From NCBI RefSeq assembly GCF_014697425.1, contig NZ_JACJRU010000003.1, positions 310,001 to 374,000 of the forward strand: a DNA stretch of 64,000 bases, written 5' to 3'. The DNA is from Nostoc sp. FACHB-110 (GTDB taxonomy: Bacteria; Cyanobacteriota; Cyanobacteriia; Cyanobacteriales; Nostocaceae). The notes beneath the pieces are model-generated. The model did no database searches. It saw only the letters and a program-made list of their open reading frames with translations, and had not been told where the DNA came from. Shown here piece after piece: positions 54,712 through 63,433 of the stretch (within the stretch, counting starts at the first letter, position 1; every line of letters begins with the position of its first letter). A program made the position numbers and the translations under genes.

Positions 54712-57441
54712 ATGGTAAAGCTTAGTAGCGCAAAATCTGCACGAGAACGCTTCAATATTTCCAAATTGGCAATTGACTTCTCGTGGTTAACAGTGAGTTT
54801 TTGGATTGCTGTGACGGTAGCTGGGCTTTTAGCTTTCAGTTCCCTGAAGTATGCTTTGTTTCCAGATATTACGTTTCCTGTGGTGGTAGTAAATGCAACA
54901 GCCCCATTAACAACGGCTCTGGATACAGAAGCAAAACTCACCAAACCAATTGAAGAGCGTCTCGGCTCCCTAGAAGGGCTAGATAATCTTCGCTCATCTG
55001 CATATCCTGGTCAAACGGCTGTGAGTTTAGCTTTTACAGTCGGTACTGATTTAGAAAAATCTACAAAAAATGTAGAAACTGCTCTCAAACAATTAAAATT
55101 ACCTGCGGGCGCAAATTACAAAATTATTCCTCTCAATCTCAACGAATCAGCAGCCATCAGCTACGCCATTGAGAGTTCCTCACGGAATATCACAGATTTA
55201 AATAAGGTAGCAAAAGACCAAATTATTCCCGCTATTGCTAAACTCCCTGGAGTCTTAAAAGTTAACTTGTTGGGCGGAGATCCAAATGCTGCACCGACAT
55301 TACCAACTGCACAGACAACTGCGGCTACTCCTCCCCAAGGTGGTGCAACATTAATTCGGTTTAATGGTCAAGATGCACTGGCATTTCAAGTCATCAAACG
55401 TGGTAATGCTAATACTTTAGAAGTGGTGAGTCGAGTTGAGAAAGAAGTACAGAAGCTGAGAAACAACCTCAAGGATGTCAAACTCACCTTAGCGGCTACT
55501 CAAGCAGAGTATATTCGTCACGCTACTAAGTCAACAATTGACGCGCTGATTGAAGCAATTGTGTTGTCTATTGTGGTGATATTTCCTTTTTTGTGGAGTT
55601 GGCGAGCAACTTTAATTTCCGCCCTGGCGATTCCAACATCATTGTTGGCGACATTTATCGTTATGGCGATTTTCGGCTTCAACTTAGAAACAATTACACT
55701 CTTGGCTTTGGCTTTGGTAATTGGCAGTATTATTGATGATGCGATCGTTGATGTCGAAAATATTATACGCCATGTTGAAGATGGCGAAACTCCCCGTCAA
55801 GCGGCTTTGTTGGCTACCAATGAAATTGGTTTGACGGTGACTGCGGCGACTTTGACAGCTGTTGCAGTATTTTTGCCAATTGGTTTGATGGGTGGCGTAG
55901 TTGGACAATTCTTCAAACCTTTTGGGATTACTGTTTCGGCAGCGATGCTGGCTTCTATGCTGGTAGCGCGGACTTTATCACCAGTGTTGGCTATCTACTG
56001 GCTCAAGCCTGTATCTGCAAAACCCCGTAGGCGAGAAGCAAAAACTTGGGTAGGTTTTAACCAAGCGTACCGCAACTTGCTGCACTGGTCTTTACATCAT
56101 CGCAAAATTGTAGTTGCGATCGCAATTCTCAGTTTTGTTGGTGGGATAGCTTTAATTCCCTTGATTCCCAAAGGATTTATCCCCAAACTTGATCGCGGCG
56201 AATTTAATATCACTTATACTGCTCCTTTGCCGAATATTCCAGATTTAGCCGCGTTGCAAAAACAAGCAGCACAGCAACCAAGTCCAGCAGATTTAGCCGC
56301 GTTACAAAAACAAGCAGGACAAACAGCTGCTTTACCAGTTTCTATTCCCAATCCTTTAAATGACTCTTTAGCGGTTGCCAAAAAACTAGAAGATGTCGTG
56401 AGAAAATCACCAGCAGTAGAAACGGTATTTACTATTGTTGGTTCCCGTGAGGGTGAGCCAAATAAAGGGACACTCTACGTCAAACTCAAAGAAGACCGCA
56501 ATATTACTACCGCCGAACTGCAAGACCAATTCCGTACAACTTTGCCTAAGTTGCAGGGAGTCACAACCAGTGTCGAAGATATTCAATTTGTCGATACAGG
56601 TGGACAAAAACCTTTACAAGTAGCGTTACAAGGAAATGATTTGCCAGCTTTAAGCAAAACAGCCAAAGCAATTAAAGACCGCTTGGTAAAAATTCCCGGG
56701 TTTGCGGATGTCACAGTTACAGGTGAAGCCAATCAACAAGGGCAAGTTTTACAAATTGAACGCTTAGATAATCAGCGAGTTGCTTACATCAGTGCCAACT
56801 TGGGACAAAATCTGTCTCTAGGTGATGCTACTGATAAAATTGTGGCAGAGGCAAAACCAATTTTACCTGCTGGTGTTTCTCTAGACTTGGGCGGTGATTC
56901 TGCTCGCTTGGCGGAAGTCTTCGGCAGTTTTGCTTCTACTCTACTGCTATCAGCACTATGTATTGTTGTGGTGCTAATTTTACTTTTCAAAACCTGGATA
57001 GACCCGGTAGTAATTGGTGTTTCCTTGCCTTTGGCACTAGTAGGGGCGTTACTCGCACTGTTGTTTACCAGAAGCGACTTCGGTATGATTTCGCTAATTG
57101 GCTTTGTCTTCTTGTTAGGACTGGCAAATAAAAACGCGATTTTGCTGGTTGATTATATTAATCAGTTGCGAGAGTCCGGTTTAGAGCGCACCGAAGCAAT
57201 CTTGAAAGCTGGGCCAGTGCGCTTAAGACCAATTATGATGACAACTGCTTCCACTATTTTAGGGATGCTACCCATTGCGTTGGGTTTAGGTGCTGGTTCA
57301 GAATTGCGCTCGCCTATGGCTGTTGCTATTGCTGGTGGGCTGGTAACTTCTACAATCCTCAGCTTAATTGTTGTGCCAGTAGTTTACGCTATCTTAGATG
57401 ACTGGTTCCCGCGTTTTCGTCGTCAGGAGGCGAAAAACTAA
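54712..57441 (+). CDS. RND family efflux transporter, permease subunit
   Basis: 909 residues, slightly shorter than the usual ~1040 for AcrB. Twelve transmembrane helices in two halves. TM4 contains LALALVIGSIIDDAIVDVENIIRHVEDG, with the adjacent acidic residues of the proton relay, and the second half has GFVFLLGLANKNAILLVDYINQLRESG. Two large periplasmic loops are present. The second loop has a 16-residue tandem duplication (DLAALQKQA, 56241-56336, 48 bp). It overlaps hpnA by one base (TAATG), so it belongs to the hopanoid operon. It may move hopanoids or related lipids, but it is AcrB-type, not HpnN. Confidence 0.9.
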   Translation: MVKLSSAKSARERFNISKLAIDFSWLTVSFWIAVTVAGLLAFSSLKYALFPDITFPVVVVNATAPLTTALDTEAKLTKPIEERLGSLEGLDNLRSSAYPGQTAVSLAFTVGTDLEKSTKNVETALKQLKLPAGANYKIIPLNLNESAAISYAIESSSRNITDLNKVAKDQIIPAIAKLPGVLKVNLLGGDPNAAPTLPTAQTTAATPPQGGATLIRFNGQDALAFQVIKRGNANTLEVVSRVEKEVQKLRNNLKDVKLTLAATQAEYIRHATKSTIDALIEAIVLSIVVIFPFLWSWRATLISALAIPTSLLATFIVMAIFGFNLETITLLALALVIGSIIDDAIVDVENIIRHVEDGETPRQAALLATNEIGLTVTAATLTAVAVFLPIGLMGGVVGQFFKPFGITVSAAMLASMLVARTLSPVLAIYWLKPVSAKPRRREAKTWVGFNQAYRNLLHWSLHHRKIVVAIAILSFVGGIALIPLIPKGFIPKLDRGEFNITYTAPLPNIPDLAALQKQAAQQPSPADLAALQKQAGQTAALPVSIPNPLNDSLAVAKKLEDVVRKSPAVETVFTIVGSREGEPNKGTLYVKLKEDRNITTAELQDQFRTTLPKLQGVTTSVEDIQFVDTGGQKPLQVALQGNDLPALSKTAKAIKDRLVKIPGFADVTVTGEANQQGQVLQIERLDNQRVAYISANLGQNLSLGDATDKIVAEAKPILPAGVSLDLGGDSARLAEVFGSFASTLLLSALCIVVVLILLFKTWIDPVVIGVSLPLALVGALLALLFTRSDFGMISLIGFVFLLGLANKNAILLVDYINQLRESGLERTEAILKAGPVRLRPIMMTTASTILGMLPIALGLGAGSELRSPMAVAIAGGLVTSTILSLIVVPVVYAILDDWFPRFRRQEAKN

Positions 57442-58418
57442 TGCAGGCCTTTGTCACGGGGGGAACTGGTTTTGTCGGTTCTCATGTAGTGCGGTTGTTA
57501 CTGCAACAAGGATACAAGGTTAAAGCTTTAGTCCGTCCTAGCAGCAATTTAGCCAACTTACAAGGCTTAGATGTAGAACTTGTCAAAGGCGATTTAACTG
57601 ATCCTGATATTTGGCAGCAAATGGTGGGTTGTCAAGCTTTATTTCATGTAGCCGCCCACTATTCGCTGTGGCAAGTAGACAAGCAATTGCTGTATCGTCA
57701 CAACGTGATTGGGACGCGCAATATCTTAGAAGCCGCGCGCAAAGCCGAGATTGAACGCACTGTTTACACCAGTTCTGTAGCGGCGATTGGCGTTGGAGCG
57801 GGTATTGTTGATGAAACTTATCAAAGCCCTGTGGAAAAGTTGGTAGGTAGCTACAAAAAGTCTAAGTTTCTCGCTGAACAAGAAGCCAAACAAGCCGCCG
57901 CTAGAGGGCAAGACGTCGTAATTGTCAACCCTAGTAGCCCGATTGGGCCATTGGATATCAAGCCAACACCCACAGGAGAGATTATTCTGCGGTTTTTGCG
58001 GCGAGAAATGCCCTTTTATATGGATACTGGCTTGAATTTCATCGATGTGCGAGATGTAGCTTGGGGCCATTTATTAGCATTGCATAAAGGGAAGTCAGGC
58101 GATCGCTATATTTTAGGCAACCAAAATCTCAGCCTCAAGCAAGTACTAGATCAACTTGCCCAAATCACTGGAATACCTGCACCACAACGCACCATCCCAT
58201 CTTGGATACCCTTGAGTGTGGCTTGGATTGATGAGAAAATTCTCGCACCCTTAGGCAAAACGCCCTCTGTTCCTGTCGATGGTGTGCGGATGGCGAAACA
58301 ACAAATGTATTACGATGCTACTAAGGCAGTTCGAGAATTGGGCTTGCCTCAATCGGATATCAAGCAGGCACTCAAAGATGCTGTGGATTGGTTTATGGCA
58401 GAAGGCTATGTCAAATGA
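57441..58418 (+). CDS. hpnA: Hopanoid-associated sugar epimerase HpnA
   Basis: A 325-residue extended SDR starting MQAFVTGGTGFVGSHVVRLLLQQG (Rossmann motif GGTGFVGS). The HpnA-like segments are LVRPSSNLANLQGLDVELVKGDL, ALFHVAAHYSLW, and TSSVAAIGVG, with YKKSK supplying the Tyr-x-x-x-Lys equivalent. It belongs to the NAD-dependent epimerases found with hopanoid genes; the exact sugar chemistry is not proven. Its start overlaps the RND stop. The stop TGA lies in the first heptad of a STRR run. Confidence 0.9.
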   Translation: MQAFVTGGTGFVGSHVVRLLLQQGYKVKALVRPSSNLANLQGLDVELVKGDLTDPDIWQQMVGCQALFHVAAHYSLWQVDKQLLYRHNVIGTRNILEAARKAEIERTVYTSSVAAIGVGAGIVDETYQSPVEKLVGSYKKSKFLAEQEAKQAAARGQDVVIVNPSSPIGPLDIKPTPTGEIILRFLRREMPFYMDTGLNFIDVRDVAWGHLLALHKGKSGDRYILGNQNLSLKQVLDQLAQITGIPAPQRTIPSWIPLSVAWIDEKILAPLGKTPSVPVDGVRMAKQQMYYDATKAVRELGLPQSDIKQALKDAVDWFMAEGYVK

Positions 58419-58447
58419 AGTCTGAAGGATGAAGTGTGAAGTATGAA
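58415..58447. repeat. STRR heptads at hpnA stop
   Basis: AAATGAAGTCTGAAGGATGAAG then GTGTGAAGTATGAA. The hpnA stop codon is part of the first unit. Inverted partners at 58524-58556 are just before hpnH, so the hpnA-hpnH spacer can fold back on itself. Confidence 0.85.
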
Positions 58448-58523
58448 AGGGAAAATTTTTGTGAGGTAGGTATCTTGCTAACCCTAATCATCCAGCAAAT
58501 AAGCAATGCTGTTGAAATTTACG

Positions 58524-58556
58524 TTTCAGACTTCAGACTTCAGACTTCACACTTTT
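58524..58556. repeat. STRR heptads before hpnH
   Basis: Inverted heptads (TTCAGACTTCAGACTTCAGAC, TTCACAC) produce a false extension of the hpnH frame (…[11 protein letters not shown]) upstream of its real start. Confidence 0.8.
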
Positions 58557-58595
58557 ATGTGTGGTTGTATCTATCAAAGAGGAGTGACAACTAAA

Positions 58596-59615
58596 GTGGC
58601 GATTAATTTACAACAAGCAATGGATATTGGGAAGTATCTTGTGACTCAGCGTCTTTTAGGGCGCAAACGCTTCCCTTTGGTATTGATGTTAGAACCACTA
58701 TTTCGCTGTAATTTAGCTTGCACTGGTTGTGGCAAAATTCAGCACCCTGTTGAAATTCTTAAGCGCAATCTTACCCCAGCAGAATGCTTTGCGGCCGTGG
58801 AAGAATGTGGCGCGCCTGTAGTTTCCATTCCTGGCGGCGAACCGCTACTGCATCCTCAAATTGATGAGATTGTTAGGGGATTAGTAGAACGCAAGAAATA
58901 TGTTTACTTGTGTACCAATGGTTTGTTATTAGAAAAAAGCCTCGATAAATTTCAACCTTCGCCTTACTTTACTTTCAGCGTCCATTTAGATGGAATGCGC
59001 GAGTGGCATGATAAATGTGTAGATCGCAAAGGCGTATTTGATACTGCGGTAAAAGCCATTCAGGCTGCCAAAGCCAGAGGTTTTCGCGTCACCACTAACA
59101 CCACTATTTTTGAAGGTGCAGATATCAAAGAAATGCAGGAATTCTTTGATTTTCTCGAAAGCCTCAATATCGATGGGATGATGATTTCCCCTGGTTATAG
59201 CTATGAGTGGGCGCCAGATCAAGATCATTTTCTCAAGCGCGAACAAACCCGCGCCCTTTTCCGCCAAATTCTTGCGCCTCACACCTCAGGTAAGAAAAAT
59301 TGGAACTTTAATCACAATCCCTTGTTCCTAGACTTTTTAATTGGCGAAAAAGACTACGAATGTACACCTTGGGGAAGCCCTAGTTATAGCGTCTTAGGTT
59401 GGCAAAAACCCTGTTATTTATTAAATGAAGGGCATTACACCAGCTTTAAAGAATTGCTAGAAAAAACAGACTGGAGTAAATACGGACGCGCCAGTGGTAA
59501 TCCCCAATGCGCTGATTGCATGGTTCACTGCGGCTACGAACCAACCGCCGCGATGGATGCAATGCAACCACAAAATATTGCTCGTTCTTTGGGTACTGTG
59601 TTTGGTAGGAGTTAG
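58596..59615 (+). CDS. hpnH: Adenosyl-hopene transferase HpnH (radical SAM)
   Basis: 339 residues from a GTG at 58596 ([16 protein letters not shown]), which matches the family start; AGAGGAG lies upstream. The radical-SAM cluster motif is [10 protein letters not shown] (about 40-49, Cys-x3-Cys-x2-Cys). [14 protein letters not shown] follows, and a C-terminal Cys set ([16 protein letters not shown]) could bind another cluster or zinc. HpnH joins the adenosyl radical of SAM to diploptene, making adenosylhopane, the first step to bacteriohopanetetrol. HpnG acts next. The squalene-hopene cyclase is not in the window. Confidence 0.95.
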   Translation: MAINLQQAMDIGKYLVTQRLLGRKRFPLVLMLEPLFRCNLACTGCGKIQHPVEILKRNLTPAECFAAVEECGAPVVSIPGGEPLLHPQIDEIVRGLVERKKYVYLCTNGLLLEKSLDKFQPSPYFTFSVHLDGMREWHDKCVDRKGVFDTAVKAIQAAKARGFRVTTNTTIFEGADIKEMQEFFDFLESLNIDGMMISPGYSYEWAPDQDHFLKREQTRALFRQILAPHTSGKKNWNFNHNPLFLDFLIGEKDYECTPWGSPSYSVLGWQKPCYLLNEGHYTSFKELLEKTDWSKYGRASGNPQCADCMVHCGYEPTAAMDAMQPQNIARSLGTVFGRS

Positions 59616-59693
59616 ATAGATTTAGATATGAGAGCGCAAGGCTTTGCACTCTCATATCAAGGACATGATATCAGGTGTTTTATCTGTGTAGAA

Positions 59694-59707
59694 GCGACTT
59701 CAGTCGC
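59694..59707. repeat. GCGACTTCAGTCGC palindrome
   Basis: A 14-bp perfect palindrome identical to the core at 19573-19586, in the spacer after hpnH. It is probably a relic of the same MITE family. Confidence 0.65.
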
Positions 59708-59722
59708 CCGGTACAAGATATA

Positions 59723-60429
59723 CAGGACTTACGCACAGCCTACGGAAAATCGAACCACAGAGACGCAGAGTTCACGGAGAAATAAGAGTTTGAGAGTTTT
59801 TTTGCGTAAGTCATAATATAAATCAATACATTTTTATTTTTTATACTGCTTGACTACGCAATAGTCGTAAATGACCATCGGAAGCAATTTTTTCAAAACA
59901 AGAATCCATTTCTATAAAAAGCTCCCAATACTCTTTATGGGATCTTTTTACTAACATTTTCATAAATAAATCTTCTAATTGATTGTTACGCTTGCCTTTC
60001 CAAAGTGTATCGCTTAAGGCAACACATATCTCTTCAAAAGAACATTCTATTGTTTGCCATTGAGCATGAGAACGACAGCAACGCGCCAGAGTTGAATCAA
60101 CTCCATTGTTGATGAGTAAATTCTCACCATCAGCTTCGTGATTGTTACCTTTAGCTGTCAATTCCTCTGGATGAATAATTTTACCTGCATCATGAAATGC
60201 TACACCCAAACGCAAAAAACTTTCATCAAACTGCACCTGTAATTCATGTAATTTTGAGATGAGTAAATCAGCAGCTTCGCCAACTAATTTAACGTGAAGT
60301 ATCAGTTTTGGTAAAGCTCCCAATTCCTCTAGAAACTGATAAGCTTCGTTGACTGTTTGAAAGGTTTTGCTGTGATGACTCATGTACAATTACTCAGCAG
60401 TTAACTTTGTAGCCTTTGCGTAAGTCCTG
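59723..60429. mobile_element. HD gene boxed by inverted CAGGACTTACGCA ends
   Basis: Perfect 13-bp inverted repeats CAGGACTTACGCA (59723-59735) and its complement (60417-60429) enclose the HD-domain gene. Inside the left end is a complete MITE: its other end, TGCGTAAGTC, is at 59803-59812. The right end could therefore be a solo MITE end. No target duplication is visible. The shared repeat type is the same as at 39596. Confidence 0.55.
59841..60383 (-). CDS. HD-domain protein
   Basis: 180 residues from the ATG at 60383. The metal motif is FHDAGK (His-Asp) with an earlier His and a later NNHEADGE and CCRSHAQW, giving a partial HD phosphohydrolase site. It resembles short HD proteins acting on nucleotides or phosphate esters, but the substrate is unknown. 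No membrane segment. It sits between two inverted MITE ends. Confidence 0.75.
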   Translation of the reverse strand: MSHHSKTFQTVNEAYQFLEELGALPKLILHVKLVGEAADLLISKLHELQVQFDESFLRLGVAFHDAGKIIHPEELTAKGNNHEADGENLLINNGVDSTLARCCRSHAQWQTIECSFEEICVALSDTLWKGKRNNQLEDLFMKMLVKRSHKEYWELFIEMDSCFEKIASDGHLRLLRSQAV

Positions 60430-60752
60430 AAAAATAGCGATCGCACTTCCCATACCAAAATATATATAAATATTAAGAATACTTACCCAGAGTTTATGAA
60501 TAAATATTAAATAACGGCTTTATCTTGCTAACAAGATTTGCATAAGACTAAGAATTATTTCCTTAAACAATATATATGTTGTTTAAATTAAAAGCCAAAC
60601 TCTAATCATCACATAGGTTTCAGCGATTCTGACACCAATCAACTAGTAAATAGTCCTATTTCTTCCACGCTACAAGTTTTGGGACAATCAAAGACTAATA
60701 ATTTCGCAATCATAGTCCACCTCTGATTTTGTTCACAACGGAGAACGAAGAA
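60384..60752. promoter_or_regulatory. Divergent spacer upstream of chlB
   Basis: AT-rich; holds a solo CAGGACTTACGCA end (60417-60429), a GCGATCGC and, at the right, GGAG (60740-60743) serving as the chlB ribosome binding site. No other feature seen. Confidence 0.45.
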
Positions 60753-62279
60753 GTGAAATTGGCTTACTGGATGTATGCAGGCCCAGCCCACATTGGTACT
60801 TTGCGAATCGCTAGTTCGTTTAAAAACGTTCATGCGATTATGCACGCTCCCCTCGGAGATGATTATTTTAACGTTATGCGTTCCATGCTCTCACGGGAGC
60901 GAGATTTTACGCCAGTGACAGCCAGTGTTGTAGACCGTCACGTATTAGCACGCGGTTCGCAAGAGAAGGTGGTTGACAATATTACCCGCAAAGATGCAGA
61001 GGAACACCCTGATTTGATTGTGTTAACTCCCACTTGCACCTCTAGCATTTTGCAAGAAGACTTACAAAACTTCGTCGAACGGGCGCAGCTAGAAGCCAAA
61101 GGCGATGTCATGTTGGCGGATGTGAACCATTATCGCGTCAATGAATTGCAAGCAGGCGATCGCACCTTACATCAAATCGTGCAGTTTTATATCGAAAAAG
61201 CCCGCAAAAAAGGCGAACTACCTACAACCAAAACCGAAAAGCCATCAGTTAACATCATCGGTATTTCTACTCTGGGTTTTCACAATAACCATGACTGTAC
61301 AGAACTGAAAAAACTCATGGTTGATTTGGGAATTGAGGTAAACGCCGTCATTCCCGAAGGTGCTTCCGTTCACGAATTAAAGAATTTACCCAAGGCTTGG
61401 TTTAACTTAGTTCCTTACCGGGAACTTGGTTTAATGACAGCTAATTACCTGCAAGCCGAATTCGGAACACCTTGCGTAGATATTACCCCGATGGGTGTGG
61501 TAGAAACTGCCCGTTGCATCCGCAAAATTCAACAGGTAATTAACGCACAAGGCGCAAATGTTGACTATGAAGAATATATCAACGAGCAAACCTTGTATGT
61601 TTCCCAAGCGGCTTGGTTCTCCCGTTCGATTGACTGTCAGAATTTGACTGGTAAAAAAGCTGTGGTATTTGGCGACAATACCCACGCCGCCGCCCTTACC
61701 AAAATTCTCTCACGAGAAATGGGGATTCATGTAGTTTGGGCAGGAACTTACTGCAAGTATGATGCTGACTGGTTCCGTGAACAGGTAAGCGAATATTGCG
61801 ACGAAGTACTGATTACTGATGATCATGGCGCAATTGGGGATGCGATCGCACGAGTCGAACCCTCAGCCATCTTTGGTACACAAATGGAACGCCATGTTGG
61901 TAAACGCTTAGATATTCCTTGCGGTGTAATTGCTGCACCAATTCACGTCCAAAACTTCCCCATTGGTTACAAACCATTTTTAGGCTACGAAGGTACAAAT
62001 CAAATCACAGATTTAATCTACAATTCCTTTACTTTAGGAATGGAAGACCATTTATTAGAAATATTTGGTGGACACGATACTAAAGAAGTAATTACTAAAG
62101 GAATTTCTGCCGAATCTGATTTGAATTGGACAAAAGATGGTCTAGCAGAATTAAATAAAATACCTGGATTTGTGCGCGGTAAAGTGAAGCGAAATACTGA
62201 AAAATTTGCGCGCGATCGTGGTTTCAAAGATATCAGTGCTGAAGTGCTGTATGCTGCCAAAGAAGCTGTCGGAGCTTAG
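60753..62279 (+). CDS. chlB: Light-independent protochlorophyllide reductase subunit B
   Basis: 508 residues from a GTG at 60753 ([23 protein letters not shown]), the usual ChlB start; an in-frame TTG at 60729 is not needed. Segments: [32 protein letters not shown] (a cluster-ligand region), [15 protein letters not shown], and a C-terminal [14 protein letters not shown] helix. With ChlN and ChlL it reduces protochlorophyllide in the dark. chlL and chlN are not in this window. It is followed by a stem-loop. Confidence 0.97.
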   Translation: MKLAYWMYAGPAHIGTLRIASSFKNVHAIMHAPLGDDYFNVMRSMLSRERDFTPVTASVVDRHVLARGSQEKVVDNITRKDAEEHPDLIVLTPTCTSSILQEDLQNFVERAQLEAKGDVMLADVNHYRVNELQAGDRTLHQIVQFYIEKARKKGELPTTKTEKPSVNIIGISTLGFHNNHDCTELKKLMVDLGIEVNAVIPEGASVHELKNLPKAWFNLVPYRELGLMTANYLQAEFGTPCVDITPMGVVETARCIRKIQQVINAQGANVDYEEYINEQTLYVSQAAWFSRSIDCQNLTGKKAVVFGDNTHAAALTKILSREMGIHVVWAGTYCKYDADWFREQVSEYCDEVLITDDHGAIGDAIARVEPSAIFGTQMERHVGKRLDIPCGVIAAPIHVQNFPIGYKPFLGYEGTNQITDLIYNSFTLGMEDHLLEIFGGHDTKEVITKGISAESDLNWTKDGLAELNKIPGFVRGKVKRNTEKFARDRGFKDISAEVLYAAKEAVGA

Positions 62280-62285
62280 TAAATA

Positions 62286-62309
62286 TTAGGGTGGGTTTCC
62301 TCACCCTAA
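62286..62309. terminator. Bidirectional terminator between chlB and toxin gene
   Basis: An 8-bp stem TTAGGGTG / CACCCTAA with an 8-nt loop, 6 nt after the chlB stop and 5 nt from the 3' end of the convergent toxin gene. Confidence 0.65.
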
Positions 62310-62313
62310 ATTA

Positions 62314-62748
62314 CTAATTTGGTGATTGTACTAATCTGGCTATATCTTCGCCAAGCCTGGTAAAATCATTGGCGTTAAGAGTTAATAACACATCCACATT
62401 GGCTTTAATAGCAGCTTGAGCAATTAAAGCATCGTAAATGCCCCCACCGGGAAGATTTAAACTTACCATCCTAGCTATTGTGTCTTGATAATCTTCAGTA
62501 GTGAGAACAATTTTGTGAAATTTAGCGAGATTTTCTTGGACTAGTCTTTGTGCTAGTTCTGGTTTAATTTTTGGTTTTTGAGGAAGGCGAGTTAGTATGG
62601 CATAAAGTTCAGCTAGAGTATGATTTGAAGCAAAACCTTCTATCTGCTCTGCCTGAACACGCTGTAACCACGGTAAAGTTATTGAGTAATGCGGATGCTC
62701 TGCCACAATTGCAGCAACAAGCACAGAAGTATCAAATAATATTTTCAC
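62314..62748 (-). CDS. PIN-domain toxin (VapC type)
   Basis: 144 residues from a GTG at 62748 (VKILFDTSVLVAAI). The PIN acidic residues are visible: Asp in FDTS, Glu in HTLAELYAILTR, Asp in YDALIAQAA and Asp in NANDFTRLG. VapC toxins are ribonucleases acting on tRNA or rRNA. The GTG overlaps the antitoxin TGA by GTGA, so the pair is translationally coupled. Confidence 0.9.
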   Translation of the reverse strand: MKILFDTSVLVAAIVAEHPHYSITLPWLQRVQAEQIEGFASNHTLAELYAILTRLPQKPKIKPELAQRLVQENLAKFHKIVLTTEDYQDTIARMVSLNLPGGGIYDALIAQAAIKANVDVLLTLNANDFTRLGEDIARLVQSPN

Positions 62749-63014
62749 CAAGATGTAAATTTTTGAATTCGTTCTTCTCTTAAATCATGAACAGCATTTT
62801 CCCAGTTGTTTGGGCTTTGAGTATGTACTACTAAGACACCTTCAACATATTCTGTAAAACATTCTTCTTCTACTTGTTCATTTTGTGATTCTGTGAGTTC
62901 TTTGTAATTTGCCTTTCTCCATTCCAAAAACTCAACAAAATTTAGAACCTCCTGTAATTTATTTTCAGGTAATTGCTCTAGTTTGCCTACAATTTTTTCT
63001 TTAAGAGAATCCAT
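62745..63014 (-). CDS. VapB-type antitoxin (DUF2281-like)
   Basis: 89 residues from the ATG at 63014; an in-frame GTG at 63026 is an alternative. The N-terminal MDSLKEKIVGKLEQLPENKLQEVLNFVEFLEW is the DUF2281 motif found in antitoxins paired with PIN toxins. The C-terminal part (ENAVHDLREERIQKF) likely wraps the toxin. It is upstream of and overlaps the toxin gene by four bases. Confidence 0.85.
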   Translation of the reverse strand: MDSLKEKIVGKLEQLPENKLQEVLNFVEFLEWRKANYKELTESQNEQVEEECFTEYVEGVLVVHTQSPNNWENAVHDLREERIQKFTSW

Positions 63015-63433
63015 CTTTAATTTCACTATCTTTACTTAAAATTTTAACTCAGCATTAGCGTTGAGAGTTTATTCATATCTCTTAATTTATTAGTTATTTT
63101 TATTACATTTTCCTAATAAGTAATTTTATGACTAACTAATGCAAATCTCTACACCTTGACACGGAAAGCTTTTTCCTCTATTGGCGCAAGCTGTTATCTT
63201 AAGGTTGCGGATTAATACTGATAAATAAAATTTAATCCAGACAAATTATTACAATACAGGTTTATTAGTAGAGCGATCCCGCCACGGAAAATAGCTCACC
63301 TACTGATTAACCGTTGTATTTCCAACAACGAAGTATAAAAAATTATCTAAAAAACTTAGTAGTTGCCGATCAAAAAAATCGGGGTAGGCATGATAAGGTT
63401 TAAATCCTATTGTTTCTTTTCGCGCTTTTCATC
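63015..63433. other. Intergenic, divergent promoter region
   Basis: AT-rich 419-bp spacer between the antitoxin start and the CyRepA1-like gene. A CCGAT/ATCGG stem is near 63366-63382. No gene seen. Confidence 0.4.

Noticed and set aside
54712..57441. RND protein as HpnN
   Set aside because: It has the AcrB-type TM4 acidic pair and two-half layout of HAE/AcrB pumps and not the MmpL-like pattern of HpnN.
63397..63407. GGTTTAAATCC, similar to a tRNA T-loop
   Set aside because: No acceptor, D or anticodon stems can be formed around it.
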